A DNA stretch of 64,000 nt from Nostoc sp. XA010 (GCF_020829625.1 NZ_JAIVFX010000014.1:62001-126000), one strand, 5' to 3'; shown: positions 16,637 to 25,774, counted from the first letter of the stretch. Notes: generated by a model from the letters alone, not told the origin. A program made the numbers and translations.

Positions 16637-18475
16637 ATGCAAATCTGCCAAAATCCCAATTGCTCAAATCCATTCAACTCTGATAGCAATAGATTTTGCG
16701 TGAGTTGCGGACAAAGCAACTTTGGCAAACTTCTAAGAAACCGTTACCGCGTATTGAGACTTTTAGGTGAAGGTGGATTTAGCAGAACTTATGCTACAGA
16801 AGATGTAGACAGACTAAACGCGCCTTGCGTCATCAAGCAATTTTTCCCCCAGTTTCAGGGAACAGGACAACGTACCAAAGCAGCAGAATTTTTTAAAGAA
16901 GAGGCTTTTCGGTTGTATGAACTGGGAGAAAATCATACCCAAATTCCCAGATTACTAGCTTACTTTGAACAAGGTGCTAGTTTATATCTCGTACAAGAAT
17001 TTATTCAAGGAAAGACTCTCTTACAAGAAGTTCAGCAACAAACTTATGGTGAATCACAAATTTGGGAACTTTTAGCTGATTTATTGCCAGTACTGCAATT
17101 CATTCATACTCATAATGTCATTCATCGGGATATCAAACCAGAAAATATTATCCGCCGTGCAAGCGATCAAAAACCCGTATTAATTGATTTTGGCGGTGCT
17201 AAACAGGTAACACAAACCAGCATAGGAAGACAAGCGACAGTAATTTATACCCTTGGTTATGCCCCAACCGAACAAATGGCTGGATTTGCTTGTCACGGTA
17301 GTGATTTGTATGCTTTGGGTGTAACTTGTGTGCGTCTTTTAACTCGATGTTTGCCTTTGCAGGATGCTTCTGGACAGATTAATGATCCTATTTATGATGC
17401 CATGAACGCTAAGTGGTTGTGGCACGAACGGTTACAAGAAAAAGGTATTAGTATCAGCGACGACTTAGGCAAAATTTTAGATAAATTACTAAAACATTTA
17501 CCAAGTGAAAGGTACCAAACAGCTGCAGAAGTTCTCAACGATTTGAAATTTGCAACATTGAACATTGAACCTGTTGCCTTAAAAATTGTTTCGATGCCTC
17601 AACCCATTTTATCGCCGCCACCACAAAAAGTAATAATACCATTACCTCCCTTAGAAAACTTTGAATTTGATGTAGTGACAGTAGACACAGGTGGTAGAGA
17701 AGTAAACCGCGTGAGTTGTAATGCAAACTTCTTTGCCGAAGAATTGGGTAAATCTGTCACATTAGAAATGGTATCGATTCCTGGCGGTACTTATATGATG
17801 GGTTCACCAGAGTTTGAAGGAGATGCTGACGAACGTCCTCGACATAAAGTTACCGTTGAACCATTTTTTATGGGGAAATTTCCTGTAACTCAAGCACAGT
17901 GGAGAGTAGTAGCAGCTTTACCCAAAGTCAAACAAGCTTTAAATCCCCATCCATCAAAATTCAAAGGTTTAGATAGACCAGTGGAAAACGTATCTTGGTA
18001 TGAGGCTGTAGAATTCTGTCTCAGACTATCAGAAAAAACTGGACGCGACTATCGTTTACCGAGCGAAGCTGAATGGGAATATGCTTGTCGGGCTGGAACT
18101 ACAACATCTTTTCACTTTGGCGAAACTATTACCTCTGAGTTAGTCAGTTGCACTATCGAACCAAAAAGCAAATTCCGTAAAGAAACAACAAACGTCGGTA
18201 GTTTTGAAGTCGCCAACGCCTTCGGATTGTACGATATGCACGGGCTAGTTTGGGAATGGTGTGCTGATTCGTGGCACAACAATTACAGCGACGCACCCTC
18301 AGATGGAACAGCTTGGGAAGTTGGCGGTGATATTAATCGCCGAGTGCTACGCGGTGGTTCTTGGAGTTTCAACGCAGAACTGTGTCGCAGCGCTAGCCGT
18401 AGCTGGAATGAGTCAGACGGTGGACTGAGGGTTTGTGGTTTTAGAGTAGTATTTTCCGTAGAGGAGATTATTTAG
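16637..18475 (+). CDS. Ser/Thr protein kinase fused to a formylglycine-generating-enzyme-like domain
   Basis: 612 residues in three parts. Residues 4-24 are a C4 zinc ribbon (C4, C9, C21, C24). Residues about 37-300 are a Hanks-type kinase with a Gly loop (GEGGFSRTY), lysine in VIKQF, the catalytic loop HRDIKPENI and DFGGAK. Residues about 365-608 are an FGE/SUMF1-type domain (SIPGGTYMMGSPEFEGD, then LRGGSW). This kinase-FGE layout recurs in cyanobacteria; the FGE part is often a ligand or sugar-binding C-type lectin-like fold rather than an active oxidase. No membrane helix is seen. The stop codon TAG coincides with the first bases of an inverted-repeat element. Confidence 0.88.
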   Translation: MQICQNPNCSNPFNSDSNRFCVSCGQSNFGKLLRNRYRVLRLLGEGGFSRTYATEDVDRLNAPCVIKQFFPQFQGTGQRTKAAEFFKEEAFRLYELGENHTQIPRLLAYFEQGASLYLVQEFIQGKTLLQEVQQQTYGESQIWELLADLLPVLQFIHTHNVIHRDIKPENIIRRASDQKPVLIDFGGAKQVTQTSIGRQATVIYTLGYAPTEQMAGFACHGSDLYALGVTCVRLLTRCLPLQDASGQINDPIYDAMNAKWLWHERLQEKGISISDDLGKILDKLLKHLPSERYQTAAEVLNDLKFATLNIEPVALKIVSMPQPILSPPPQKVIIPLPPLENFEFDVVTVDTGGREVNRVSCNANFFAEELGKSVTLEMVSIPGGTYMMGSPEFEGDADERPRHKVTVEPFFMGKFPVTQAQWRVVAALPKVKQALNPHPSKFKGLDRPVENVSWYEAVEFCLRLSEKTGRDYRLPSEAEWEYACRAGTTTSFHFGETITSELVSCTIEPKSKFRKETTNVGSFEVANAFGLYDMHGLVWEWCADSWHNNYSDAPSDGTAWEVGGDINRRVLRGGSWSFNAELCRSASRSWNESDGGLRVCGFRVVFSVEEII

Positions 18476-18596
18476 GGACTTCCAAGAAATAAATTATCCA
18501 AATAAACGAACCACAGAGACACAGAGAACACAGAGAAATAAGGAGGAGAGAGTTGTTTCGCTAGTTTTTTGAGTATTTTTTTATTTGGAAGTCCCT
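18474..18596. mobile_element. MITE-like unit with inverted ends, about 123 bp
   Basis: The ends AGGGACTTCCAA(G)AAATAA and TTATTTGGAAGTCCCT are inverted copies of each other. The interior contains an ACAGAGACACAGAGAACACA stretch and no gene. The same end (AGGGACTTCCAAA) recurs at 39722. No transposase is encoded. Size, inverted ends and a second copy of the end suggest a non-autonomous element; target-site duplication is not clear. Its left end overlaps the kinase stop codon. Confidence 0.55.
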
Positions 18597-18611
18597 TAGC
18601 AGCGCTATAAG

Positions 18612-19775
18612 TTAACTTCTAAGTTGCACCGGCATAGCTAAATAGGTCATTTTTAAACCACCCAATGGGGTAAAAATCACTGGAGTTAGGCTTTGATTTA
18701 AATGCATTTGAATTTCCGAAGATGGTAACTCTTTCAAGCCTTCCATCAAATATTTAATGTTAAAAGCAATCTCAATATTTTCCCCAGAAATTTGTGCTGG
18801 CATTGACTCTCTACCACTGCCCACATCTTGAGCTTCACAAGATAAGGTAATTTCTTGGGCTTCGCTATCAATACTAACCTTGACAATATTATTTTTTTGA
18901 TCTGCTAGTACAGCAATTCGCTCTAAAGTGCTGACAAATTGTCGGCGTTCAATTGTAACTTGTCGCTCAAATTGGCGCGGAATTAGTTGTCGATAAGCAG
19001 GATATTGCCCTTCTAATGTGCGACTAGTCAAGCGTTGATTTTGCCATGCAAACACTACTTGACCTTGATCGAAATATAAAGCTACAGGTTCATCTGATGA
19101 GGCGCTATGAGCTAGCATTCGTTGTAGTTCGCGTAATGCTCTAGCTGGTACTGTCACTTCTAATTGACTAGTTCCACCTAAAGGACGCTCGTTGCTAGTT
19201 TCCACCACTGATAGGCGATGTCCGTCGGTAGCTGCAAATTCTAGAGTATCTTGTTTAACTGTTAAATGCACTCCCGTGAGTACTTGCTTGGTTTCATCAC
19301 CACTAGTAGCAAATAATGAGCCGCGTAATCCCTCAATTAATGCGGTGGTAGTGAGATAGATTACTTCTGTATTTTCAATTACAGGTAGTTCAGGAAATTC
19401 TTCAGGTCCCATTGCTCGGACTTGGTAATGTCCACTCTTGGGTGTGAGTGTGACAATTAACCCTTCTCCACCGGGTGTAACACCTGTGAGGGCTGATTCA
19501 TCATCTAGAGTGATTTCGCCTTCTGGAAGACGAGAGGTGATGTCTACAAGTAATTTAGCAGGAAGTGCGATCGCACCACTTTGCCATACCTCTGCGTTAA
19601 AGCTGGTGCGGATTCCCAAGCTGAGATCAAAGGCTGTTAAGCTTACCTGGTTAGTTTGGGCATCCGCTTGTAACAGCACATTGGCAAGGACTGGATGAGT
19701 TGGTCGTGAAGGTACTGCACGACTGACGAGTGAGAGATTTGTACTGAGATCGCTTTGGGAGCAAACTAATTTCAT
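18612..19775 (-). CDS. dnaN: DNA polymerase III beta subunit (sliding clamp)
   Basis: 387 residues, full length for DnaN, which forms a ring dimer that holds the replicase on DNA. The start MKLVCSQSDLSTNLSLVSRAVP, here quoted in parts as MKLVCSQSDL and SRAVPSRPTHPVLANV, and the end TYLAMPVQLR are typical. Three similar clamp domains can be followed at about 1-125, 126-255 and 256-387. It is not next to dnaA or oriC here, as is usual in cyanobacteria. The gene is convergent with the kinase gene across the MITE-like unit. Confidence 0.95.
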   Translation of the reverse strand: MKLVCSQSDLSTNLSLVSRAVPSRPTHPVLANVLLQADAQTNQVSLTAFDLSLGIRTSFNAEVWQSGAIALPAKLLVDITSRLPEGEITLDDESALTGVTPGGEGLIVTLTPKSGHYQVRAMGPEEFPELPVIENTEVIYLTTTALIEGLRGSLFATSGDETKQVLTGVHLTVKQDTLEFAATDGHRLSVVETSNERPLGGTSQLEVTVPARALRELQRMLAHSASSDEPVALYFDQGQVVFAWQNQRLTSRTLEGQYPAYRQLIPRQFERQVTIERRQFVSTLERIAVLADQKNNIVKVSIDSEAQEITLSCEAQDVGSGRESMPAQISGENIEIAFNIKYLMEGLKELPSSEIQMHLNQSLTPVIFTPLGGLKMTYLAMPVQLRS

Positions 19776-19837
19776 AAGTCAGATTCAGCTGGTGAAAGAT
19801 ATCCTAACACCCTTATTGTTCGTGACAACTCTCACCG

Positions 19838-20839
19838 CTAACTGCAAGCAGTGTAGCGGGAGCATCTCAAATTCACAAATGAGACTTGCTGCTTCAGGGG
19901 CTGACTACTGTCTAAGCCTCCGCAGCCAGGAATCGGTAGTCCAACCGACCCACGCTTTAAAAGATTCAATGCGCTGTTCCAGTCGCGGTCAATGACCAAT
20001 CCACAAGAACAACTATGAACACGAATGCCTAGAGTTTTTTCGGACTTTTCACCACAACTCGAACAATTAATACTTGTGCCTCTAGGGTCAACTCCAAATG
20101 TCAGCTTGCCGCGTTTTACCGCTACTGCTTGCATAATTTGGAGGAATGCGCCCCACGCAACATCAAGTATTGACTTAGCCAGCCGTGTTCTAGCCAAGCC
20201 TCTAATGTTCAAGTTCTCAAAAACAATTAAGTCGTATGAATTAATCAACCAATGAGCGACATGATAATGAAACTCTTTTCTTTGCCTTGCAATGTGCAAA
20301 TGAAGTCTAGCTACCTTAATGGCTTGTTTTTGGTAGTTATTAGATCCTTTGACTTTACGCGCAAGCTTGCGTTGCTCACGAGCTAAAACTGACTGAGATG
20401 CGCGGTAATACTGTGGCACTTCAATGCTTTGTCCATCAGCAGTAGTCAAAAACTTTTCTAACCCAACATCTATCCCAGTAGCAGTTTTAATTTCGTCCCT
20501 TGGTAAAGAATCGGGTACGGTTTTATCTTCTAAAGAAAAGCTGACATACCAACCATCTGCTTTAGAGATAATTGTCGCCTGTTTAATCTCGAAACCATCT
20601 GGGATTGGGCGGTGTAAGATAACCTCAATTTCACTAATCTTGGACAGTTTGAGAATATTATCTGTTAGATGTGCGCCACCTTTGGGTGAATTGACACGCG
20701 GGAAAGTAAATGAACTTATATCACCACGCTTTTTGAATCGTGGTTTCCCTCCCTTTTTTCCAAACTTATCGTTGTGGCGGGAGTACCCCGGAGGCTTAGA
20801 TGGGCGAGTAGCGGGAAGGGAGTAATAATAAAATTGCGT
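19838..20839 (-). pseudogene. tnpB: Truncated TnpB (IS200/IS605 family), N-terminal part missing
   Basis: The frame is open from 20839 down to TAG-type stop at 19838 but has no start codon before TTG 20449. Recognisable TnpB sequence begins near 20770 (KFGKKGGKPRFKKRG). The RuvC catalytic residues are all present: D in GIDVGL, E in VFENLNI, D in DRDWNSALNLL. The zinc finger CSSCG and CSCG are also present. Roughly the first 90-100 residues (the REC/wedge part) are missing, so the protein should be inactive as a guided nuclease. The 3' end and the following 60 bases could still hold the element's right end and omega-RNA region. No tnpA is nearby. Confidence 0.8.
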
Positions 20840-20866
20840 TCAGTCGGTGTCTCTAAAAAATTTGGT

Positions 20867-22615
20867 ATGTTACTCATGCTCAGACACTTACGCAGCCGTA
20901 AAATTTTCTCGGTAGCTATGCTTGTGCTTGTTATATGCTTTACTGTGTTAAGTGTGCGTTCATTTGGGCAAAGAATTATGACATCAGCACCCCAATTGCT
21001 CACCGACCCATTTTTGCAACTACCAACTGAAACCTCAGTGCAAGTAGTTTGGTTTACTGAGTTTGCTGGTGTTAATCATACAGTAACCTACGGCGAAAAT
21101 CTTCAACAAACTGCTAAGGCAAATACTACCAAACTCACTCGCACTCGTGAAGACCAACACTCAAGAGTTGCAAACCAAATCAAAGACGGACAAGTTTATG
21201 AAAAACCCGTCCAACGCGACATTTGGCGGCATGAGGCTGAGGTAATTGGGTTAACTCCTGGTTTGCGGGTAAACTATCGTATTACAAGTGTGCGAGAAGA
21301 CGACGAAACTGTTAGCAGTGATGTTTTTAGCCTCGCAGCTACTCCAAAACCGGATACACCACTAAAAATTTTACTCACCTCTGACCATCAGCTAAAGCCG
21401 ATGACAGCAGCAAATCTGCAAAAGGTGGTAGAAACGGTTGGACGGGTTGATGGAGTGTGGTTTGCCGGTGATTTAGTCAATGTCAGCGATCGCGCCTCAG
21501 AATGGTTTGATGATAATAGTGGTGGTGCGTTATTTCCCGGTTTACAAGGTCGTGCTAAATATGAAATGACGCACGACGGTGTAAAGACAACCTATACTGG
21601 TGGACAAATAATTCAATATGCACCCATGTTTACCTGCATTGGCAATCATGAGGTGATGGGGCGATTTACCAGGACGGGGAGTTTAAATGATGAATTTGAT
21701 GATACAATTCCTCGTGCAATTGCTCAAAAAATCTACCAAGACAAATTAATAGATAATTCCTTTAATACTAATACTTATGAAGAGATTTTCTCTTTACCAA
21801 AAAGTAAAGAGGGTGCAAAAAGATATTATGCAGTCAGCTTTGGCGATGTGCGTTTGGTAGTACTGTACGCTACGAATATGTGGCGAACTCCTAGCTTAGG
21901 TAGAAAGCATAAGGGTAGATATCGAGAAGCCAAAAAGGATTTAAATAATCCTGAAGATTGGGGTTATGGACAGGTGATTTATGAGCCAATCGCTAAAGGC
22001 AGCAAGCAGTACAACTGGCTAGAGGCAGAACTCAACAGTCCTGAGTTTCAACAAGCAAAATACAAAGTTGTGATGTTTCATCATCCACCTCATACTCTGG
22101 GTGATAATATAGTTCCTGCTTATACAGAACCAGTTCAAATAATTGAACGGGATGATAATAATATCAAAGCAGTGCGTTATGAGTACCCAAAAGATGCAGA
22201 TTACATTATCCGCGATGTTATCCCAATACTTGAAACAGCTAATGTGCAATTGGTATTCTATGGGCATTCCCATTTGTGGAACCGCTTTGTTAGTCAGAGT
22301 GGAATGCACTTTCTAGAAACATCTAATGTGGGTAATACTTACGGCGCTGCTTGGGGTGATAGAAAGCGAGAAGTGCCAATTGGATATCAAGAGGATTATG
22401 TTAAGCTTGGCGATCCTAATGGGTTAGAACCGATAGTGCCAACAATTTCCCCTTTATTGGGTGAAGATGGAAAGCCAATGCCTTATATTTCGAGTAATGA
22501 TATTACGGTTTTTAGTATCTTTGATACGGAGGCAGGTACGATAAGTAGTTATCGTTTTGATACTCGTAAGCCTGATTCGGAAGTATTGAAGTTTGATGAA
22601 TTTAAGTTGAAATAG
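20867..22615 (+). CDS. Secreted or membrane-anchored metallophosphoesterase
   Basis: About 582 residues from ATG 20867. I chose this start because it gives a basic N-terminus followed by a hydrophobic helix (IFSVAMLVLVICFTVLSV). The longer open frame runs back to 20774 into transposon sequence. An N-terminal purple-acid-phosphatase-like beta domain (DPFLQLPTETSVQVVWFTE) is followed by the calcineurin-like core. Metal ligands are visible: D in LLTSDHQ, FAGDLVN, GNHEVMGR, MFHHPPHT and FYGHSHLWN. It probably works outside the cytoplasmic membrane on phosphate esters; substrate unknown. A hairpin follows the gene. Confidence 0.88.
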   Translation: MLLMLRHLRSRKIFSVAMLVLVICFTVLSVRSFGQRIMTSAPQLLTDPFLQLPTETSVQVVWFTEFAGVNHTVTYGENLQQTAKANTTKLTRTREDQHSRVANQIKDGQVYEKPVQRDIWRHEAEVIGLTPGLRVNYRITSVREDDETVSSDVFSLAATPKPDTPLKILLTSDHQLKPMTAANLQKVVETVGRVDGVWFAGDLVNVSDRASEWFDDNSGGALFPGLQGRAKYEMTHDGVKTTYTGGQIIQYAPMFTCIGNHEVMGRFTRTGSLNDEFDDTIPRAIAQKIYQDKLIDNSFNTNTYEEIFSLPKSKEGAKRYYAVSFGDVRLVVLYATNMWRTPSLGRKHKGRYREAKKDLNNPEDWGYGQVIYEPIAKGSKQYNWLEAELNSPEFQQAKYKVVMFHHPPHTLGDNIVPAYTEPVQIIERDDNNIKAVRYEYPKDADYIIRDVIPILETANVQLVFYGHSHLWNRFVSQSGMHFLETSNVGNTYGAAWGDRKREVPIGYQEDYVKLGDPNGLEPIVPTISPLLGEDGKPMPYISSNDITVFSIFDTEAGTISSYRFDTRKPDSEVLKFDEFKLK

Positions 22616-22644
22616 CTAAGGTAATAGAATTCGCAGCTACACAA

Positions 22645-22670
22645 ACAAAGTCCGCCTCAGCGGACTTTGT
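22645..22670. terminator. Hairpin after the phosphoesterase gene
   Basis: ACAAAGTCCGC and GCGGACTTTGT form an 11-bp perfect stem with a 4-base loop, 30 bases after the stop codon. There is no long T run after it. A role as terminator is likely from position. Confidence 0.6.
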
Positions 22671-22707
22671 ACAGCATTTCATTAATTCGTAGCCAATTAA
22701 ATTTGGC

Positions 22708-22869
22708 AACGCCAACGCATTGACTAACAATGCCAACGCATTGATTAACAATGCCAATGCATCGACTAACAATGCCAACGCATTGACTAACAATGCCAAT
22801 GCATCGACTAACAATGCCAACGCATTGACTAACAATGCCAACGCATTGATTAACAATGCCAATGCATTC
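22708..22869. repeat. 21-bp tandem repeat array, about 7.7 units
   Basis: Seven full units and a partial one of AATGCCAACGCATTGACTAA plus one base, with small changes (AACGC/AATGC, TTGAC/TCGAC/TTGAT). Each unit contains the inverted repeat AATGC-N4-GCATT. Both strands stay open through it (NNANALT heptads on plus, NALALLV heptads on minus), as expected for a period divisible by three. I see no gene start that uses it. The rest of 22616-23003 holds the hairpin above and a GGTTTCTAACCGCCGATTT-type dispersed sequence. Confidence 0.85.
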
Positions 22870-23003
22870 CCTTGCATTAAAAACGCTACGATTTTACGCA
22901 AAGCTGTACTAAAAAAATTGAGGGTTTGAACCCACGGAGGTCGGTTTTGCCTGTGTAGACGAGGTTTCTAACCGCCGATTTCACTTAAGTTTACAGGAGT
23001 GGA

Positions 23004-23936
23004 TTATAGACTAGCGATCGCTTCGGCAACTAGTTTAGAAACAAAGGGTAAAATATCCCGACTCTTAGCTTGCGCTTTCCCTTCAGTAAATACCACTAAG
23101 AGGTAAGGGCGCTGTTCTGGTAATTCAATATACGCGGCATCATGGTGAACTTGACTTGTCCAACCTGCCTTTGACCAAATTTGAGCATTTTCAGGGAGTC
23201 CACCGCCTAAAAAACCTGCTACCTGATCTTCCTCTCTGTCAGTGGGCAAATCGTTGAGATTACGTTTCAGTAAAGCCATCATTGCTTGCGATCGCGCACT
23301 TGAAACCGCCACTCCACCTACAATACTATGCAGTAGCCTAGCGATCGCATTTGTTGTTAACATATTACGATTTTCCAGTAACTCTCCCACAAATGCCCGT
23401 TCCCGTCCATAAGGGCTATCACTCCAAGTTTTTTGACAGACGTTTATTGTCTCCATTTCTTCCCAACCCAAAGATTGGTAATAGCGGTTAACAATATTAC
23501 GTTGATATTTCCAGGTTTCAAAGGGCCCGGTTGGCAATTCTGGCCCTGATGTGGTACCACTCAGAATATCCACAACCAAGCTGGTAGCATCATTACTAGA
23601 ATCTACAATCATATCCCGCAAGGCGCGTTCTAACTCTTTGGAAGTGTTAGTCATCCCTTTTTCTAGCCATTCGTTTACCGCCACCAGGTAAAATAGCTTG
23701 ACTACACTGGCGGGATAAATCCGTTCAACACCACGATAAGTAAAACCACGGACTGGATGATCCCAAAAAGCGTTGGGAGTCAGCGCCCCACCAGTATTTA
23801 CTCGCACTGGTGGATCGTAAACAACCCAAGTCAGGGCAATTTGATTACGGGCTAAGGTCGGAAATTCTGCCCAAGTTGCATCTAAAATGCCATTACCAAG
23901 ATTTTCCAGTTGTTCGTCTTTATTAAAAAAAATCAT
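23004..23936 (-). CDS. Class-A beta-lactamase-related serine hydrolase
   Basis: 310 residues of the penicillin-binding/beta-lactamase fold. The active-site serine is in SVVK (PASVVKLFYLVAVNEW), the second motif is SSND (VDSSNDATS) and the third is KAG (WSKAGWTSQ) in place of KTG. There is no obvious signal peptide: the first residues are MIFFNKDEQLENLG. Relatives are annotated as serine hydrolases with unproven activity on beta-lactams. It diverges from the NlpC/P60 peptidase gene with only 9 bases between starts, so both promoters overlap the genes or lie inside them. The neighbour suggests a peptidoglycan theme. Confidence 0.82.
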   Translation of the reverse strand: MIFFNKDEQLENLGNGILDATWAEFPTLARNQIALTWVVYDPPVRVNTGGALTPNAFWDHPVRGFTYRGVERIYPASVVKLFYLVAVNEWLEKGMTNTSKELERALRDMIVDSSNDATSLVVDILSGTTSGPELPTGPFETWKYQRNIVNRYYQSLGWEEMETINVCQKTWSDSPYGRERAFVGELLENRNMLTTNAIARLLHSIVGGVAVSSARSQAMMALLKRNLNDLPTDREEDQVAGFLGGGLPENAQIWSKAGWTSQVHHDAAYIELPEQRPYLLVVFTEGKAQAKSRDILPFVSKLVAEAIASL

Positions 23937-23945
23937 TCTCCAGTA

Positions 23946-24650
23946 ATGTCCTTTAATCTAAAATCCAAAATCCAAAATCCAAAATCAGGGGAGTATCAGT
24001 GTATTGCTGACCTTAATTTATATGATTCTCCTGAATGTACGCGTTTAGCAACTCAAGCTGCATCTGGGAGACATTTATGGGTAACATCAAATCACCAAAA
24101 TTTAGCGGTTGAGGTGTATTTGTATGAAGATGACTATCCCGGATGGGTATCCCTTTCAGATTTTGATTCATTACAATCTGCTACTGTACATTATCAGGCT
24201 GCAACATTTTCTAAATCTGAGATTCAAAAACTGCTAGCAGAGGTCATCGCCTTTACCCAAAAAGCGATGCAACAATCCAATTATTACCTTTGGGGTGGTA
24301 CGGTTGGGCCAAATTATGACTGTTCTGGGTTGATGCAGGCGGCGTTTGCTTCGGTGGGTATTTGGCTACCTAGAGATGCCTATCAGCAGGAAGGATTTAC
24401 TCAATCAATTACTATTGCAGAATTAACAGCCGGGGATCTGGTATTTTTTGGAACTAGTCAAAAAGCAACCCATGTCGGGCTTTATTTGGCGGATGGTTAT
24501 TACATTCATAGTTCTGGGAAAGATCAGGGCCGGGATGGGATTGGCATTGATATTCTCTCGGAACAGGGAGATGCTGTTAGTCAGTCGTACTATCAGCAGC
24601 TGCGAGGTGCTGGTAGAGTTATCAAGAGTTACGAACCACAGAGACGCTGA
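23946..24650 (+). CDS. NlpC/P60 gamma-D-glutamyl-diamino-acid endopeptidase with SH3b domain
   Basis: About 234 residues from ATG 23946; the open frame to 23910 runs into the divergent gene. An N-terminal SH3b domain (YQCIADLNLYDSPECTRLA) is followed by the NlpC/P60 core. The catalytic cysteine is in NYDCSGLMQAAF, the histidine in ATHVGLYL and a third residue near YYIHSSG. Structures are known for close Nostoc and Anabaena relatives that cut the peptidoglycan stem peptide. Heptamer repeats encode KSKIQNPKS near the start, and the last residues (YEPQRR) come from an ACCACAGAGACGC dispersed repeat. Confidence 0.9.
   Translation: MSFNLKSKIQNPKSGEYQCIADLNLYDSPECTRLATQAASGRHLWVTSNHQNLAVEVYLYEDDYPGWVSLSDFDSLQSATVHYQAATFSKSEIQKLLAEVIAFTQKAMQQSNYYLWGGTVGPNYDCSGLMQAAFASVGIWLPRDAYQQEGFTQSITIAELTAGDLVFFGTSQKATHVGLYLADGYYIHSSGKDQGRDGIGIDILSEQGDAVSQSYYQQLRGAGRVIKSYEPQRR
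23960..23987. repeat. Heptamer repeat AAAATCC, 4 units
   Basis: Three AAAATCC units and one AAAATCA stand in tandem, inside the first codons of the peptidase gene if ATG 23946 is used. It is an STRR of the type spread through Nostoc genomes. Confidence 0.85.
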
Positions 24651-24664
24651 GGGCGCTGAGGCTT

Positions 24665-25678
24665 ATGAGGAGTGGGTTGATCGATCAAGGGTTGAGTGAA
24701 GAGAATGGGACGATTTCGGCTATTGTCCCAGATGTTTCGGTGGTGCTGCCGATACATGACGAGGTGGAAAGTTTGCCGCTTTTACTAGAAGCGATCGCAT
24801 CTACTTTATCTTCTAGTCAGATAAATTATGAAATCATCTGTGTAGATGATGGTTCTACAGATGGTTCTGGGGATTTTCTCAAAGAACAGGCGCAAATCCG
24901 CACAGATTTAAAGGCAGTGATTTTGCGTCGCAACTACGGACAAACTGCGGCGATGGCTGCTGGATTTTACTATGCAGTCGGTAAAGCGATCGTCACTCTA
25001 GATGCTGATCTCCAAAATGATCCGGCTGATATCCCCATGTTATTAGCGAAGCTGGATGAGGGTTACGATTTGGTCAGTGGTTGGCGGCAAAAACGCCAAG
25101 ATGGTGCTGTAAATAGGTTACTTCCTTCCAAAATTGCCAATTGGCTAATTCGCCGTACTACTAGCGTAAATATTCATGACTATGGCTGTTCGCTGAAAGC
25201 ATATCGTGCAGAACTCCTAGCAGATATGAACCTCTACGGGGAATTACACCGTTTTTTACCAGCTTTGGCGTACATTGAAGGAGCTAGAATTACTGAAGTA
25301 CCAGTACGCCATCACGCCCGTCGCTTTGGTCGCAGTAAATATGGGATTTGGCGGACATTCCGTGTGTTGATGGATTTGTTAACCATCCTATTTATGAAAA
25401 AATTCCTCACCCGCCCAATGCATGTTTTTGGGCTGTTGGGTTTGGTTTCAATGGTTTCGGGAACTGCGATCGGAATTTACTTGACTTTCGTTAAATTGGC
25501 TTTAGGCGAGATGATTGGCAATCGCCCTTTGCTGATTTTGGCGGTTCTCCTGCTAGTAACTGGAGTACAGTTGTTTTGCTTCGGCCTTTTAGCAGAATTA
25601 CTCATGCGTACATACCATGAATCCCAAGGACGGCCTATCTATCGCGTGCGAGAAGTAGTAGCAAAAAATGTTAAGTAA
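24665..25678 (+). CDS. Family 2 glycosyltransferase, dolichol-phosphate-mannose-synthase-like (GtrB/ArnC type)
   Basis: 337 residues. The GT-A start is VSVVLPIHDEVESLPLLL, then DDGSTDGSGDFL and the metal-binding DADLQNDP. The typical GCSLKAYRAE and RHHARRFGRSKYG segments follow. Two membrane helices end the protein (about 250-275 and 290-315). Such enzymes load a sugar onto undecaprenyl phosphate on the inner membrane face. ATG 24665 lies 14 bases after the peptidase stop; a start nearer MDVSVV-like sequence is not available, so the first 25 residues are uncertain. Confidence 0.87.
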   Translation: MRSGLIDQGLSEENGTISAIVPDVSVVLPIHDEVESLPLLLEAIASTLSSSQINYEIICVDDGSTDGSGDFLKEQAQIRTDLKAVILRRNYGQTAAMAAGFYYAVGKAIVTLDADLQNDPADIPMLLAKLDEGYDLVSGWRQKRQDGAVNRLLPSKIANWLIRRTTSVNIHDYGCSLKAYRAELLADMNLYGELHRFLPALAYIEGARITEVPVRHHARRFGRSKYGIWRTFRVLMDLLTILFMKKFLTRPMHVFGLLGLVSMVSGTAIGIYLTFVKLALGEMIGNRPLLILAVLLLVTGVQLFCFGLLAELLMRTYHESQGRPIYRVREVVAKNVK

Positions 25679-25726
25679 GGTAACAATAGTAGTCATTGGT
25701 CATTAGTAAATATTGGTTGACTCTAG

Positions 25727-25752
25727 ACAAATGACAAATGACAAATGACAAA
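25727..25752. repeat. Heptamer repeat ACAAATG, 3 units
   Basis: Three ACAAATG copies in tandem stand just before the MFS gene, with AGTCATTGGTCATTAGT upstream (25690-25707) as a related heptamer run. This is STRR sequence; it may be transcribed as leader. Confidence 0.8.
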
Positions 25753-25774
25753 ACCTTATTAAATTACATCTACC

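Noticed and set aside
20774..20866. Longer N-terminus for the metallophosphoesterase
   Set aside because: It would place 31 residues from transposon sequence before the signal-like helix; ATG 20867 fits a membrane-anchored protein.
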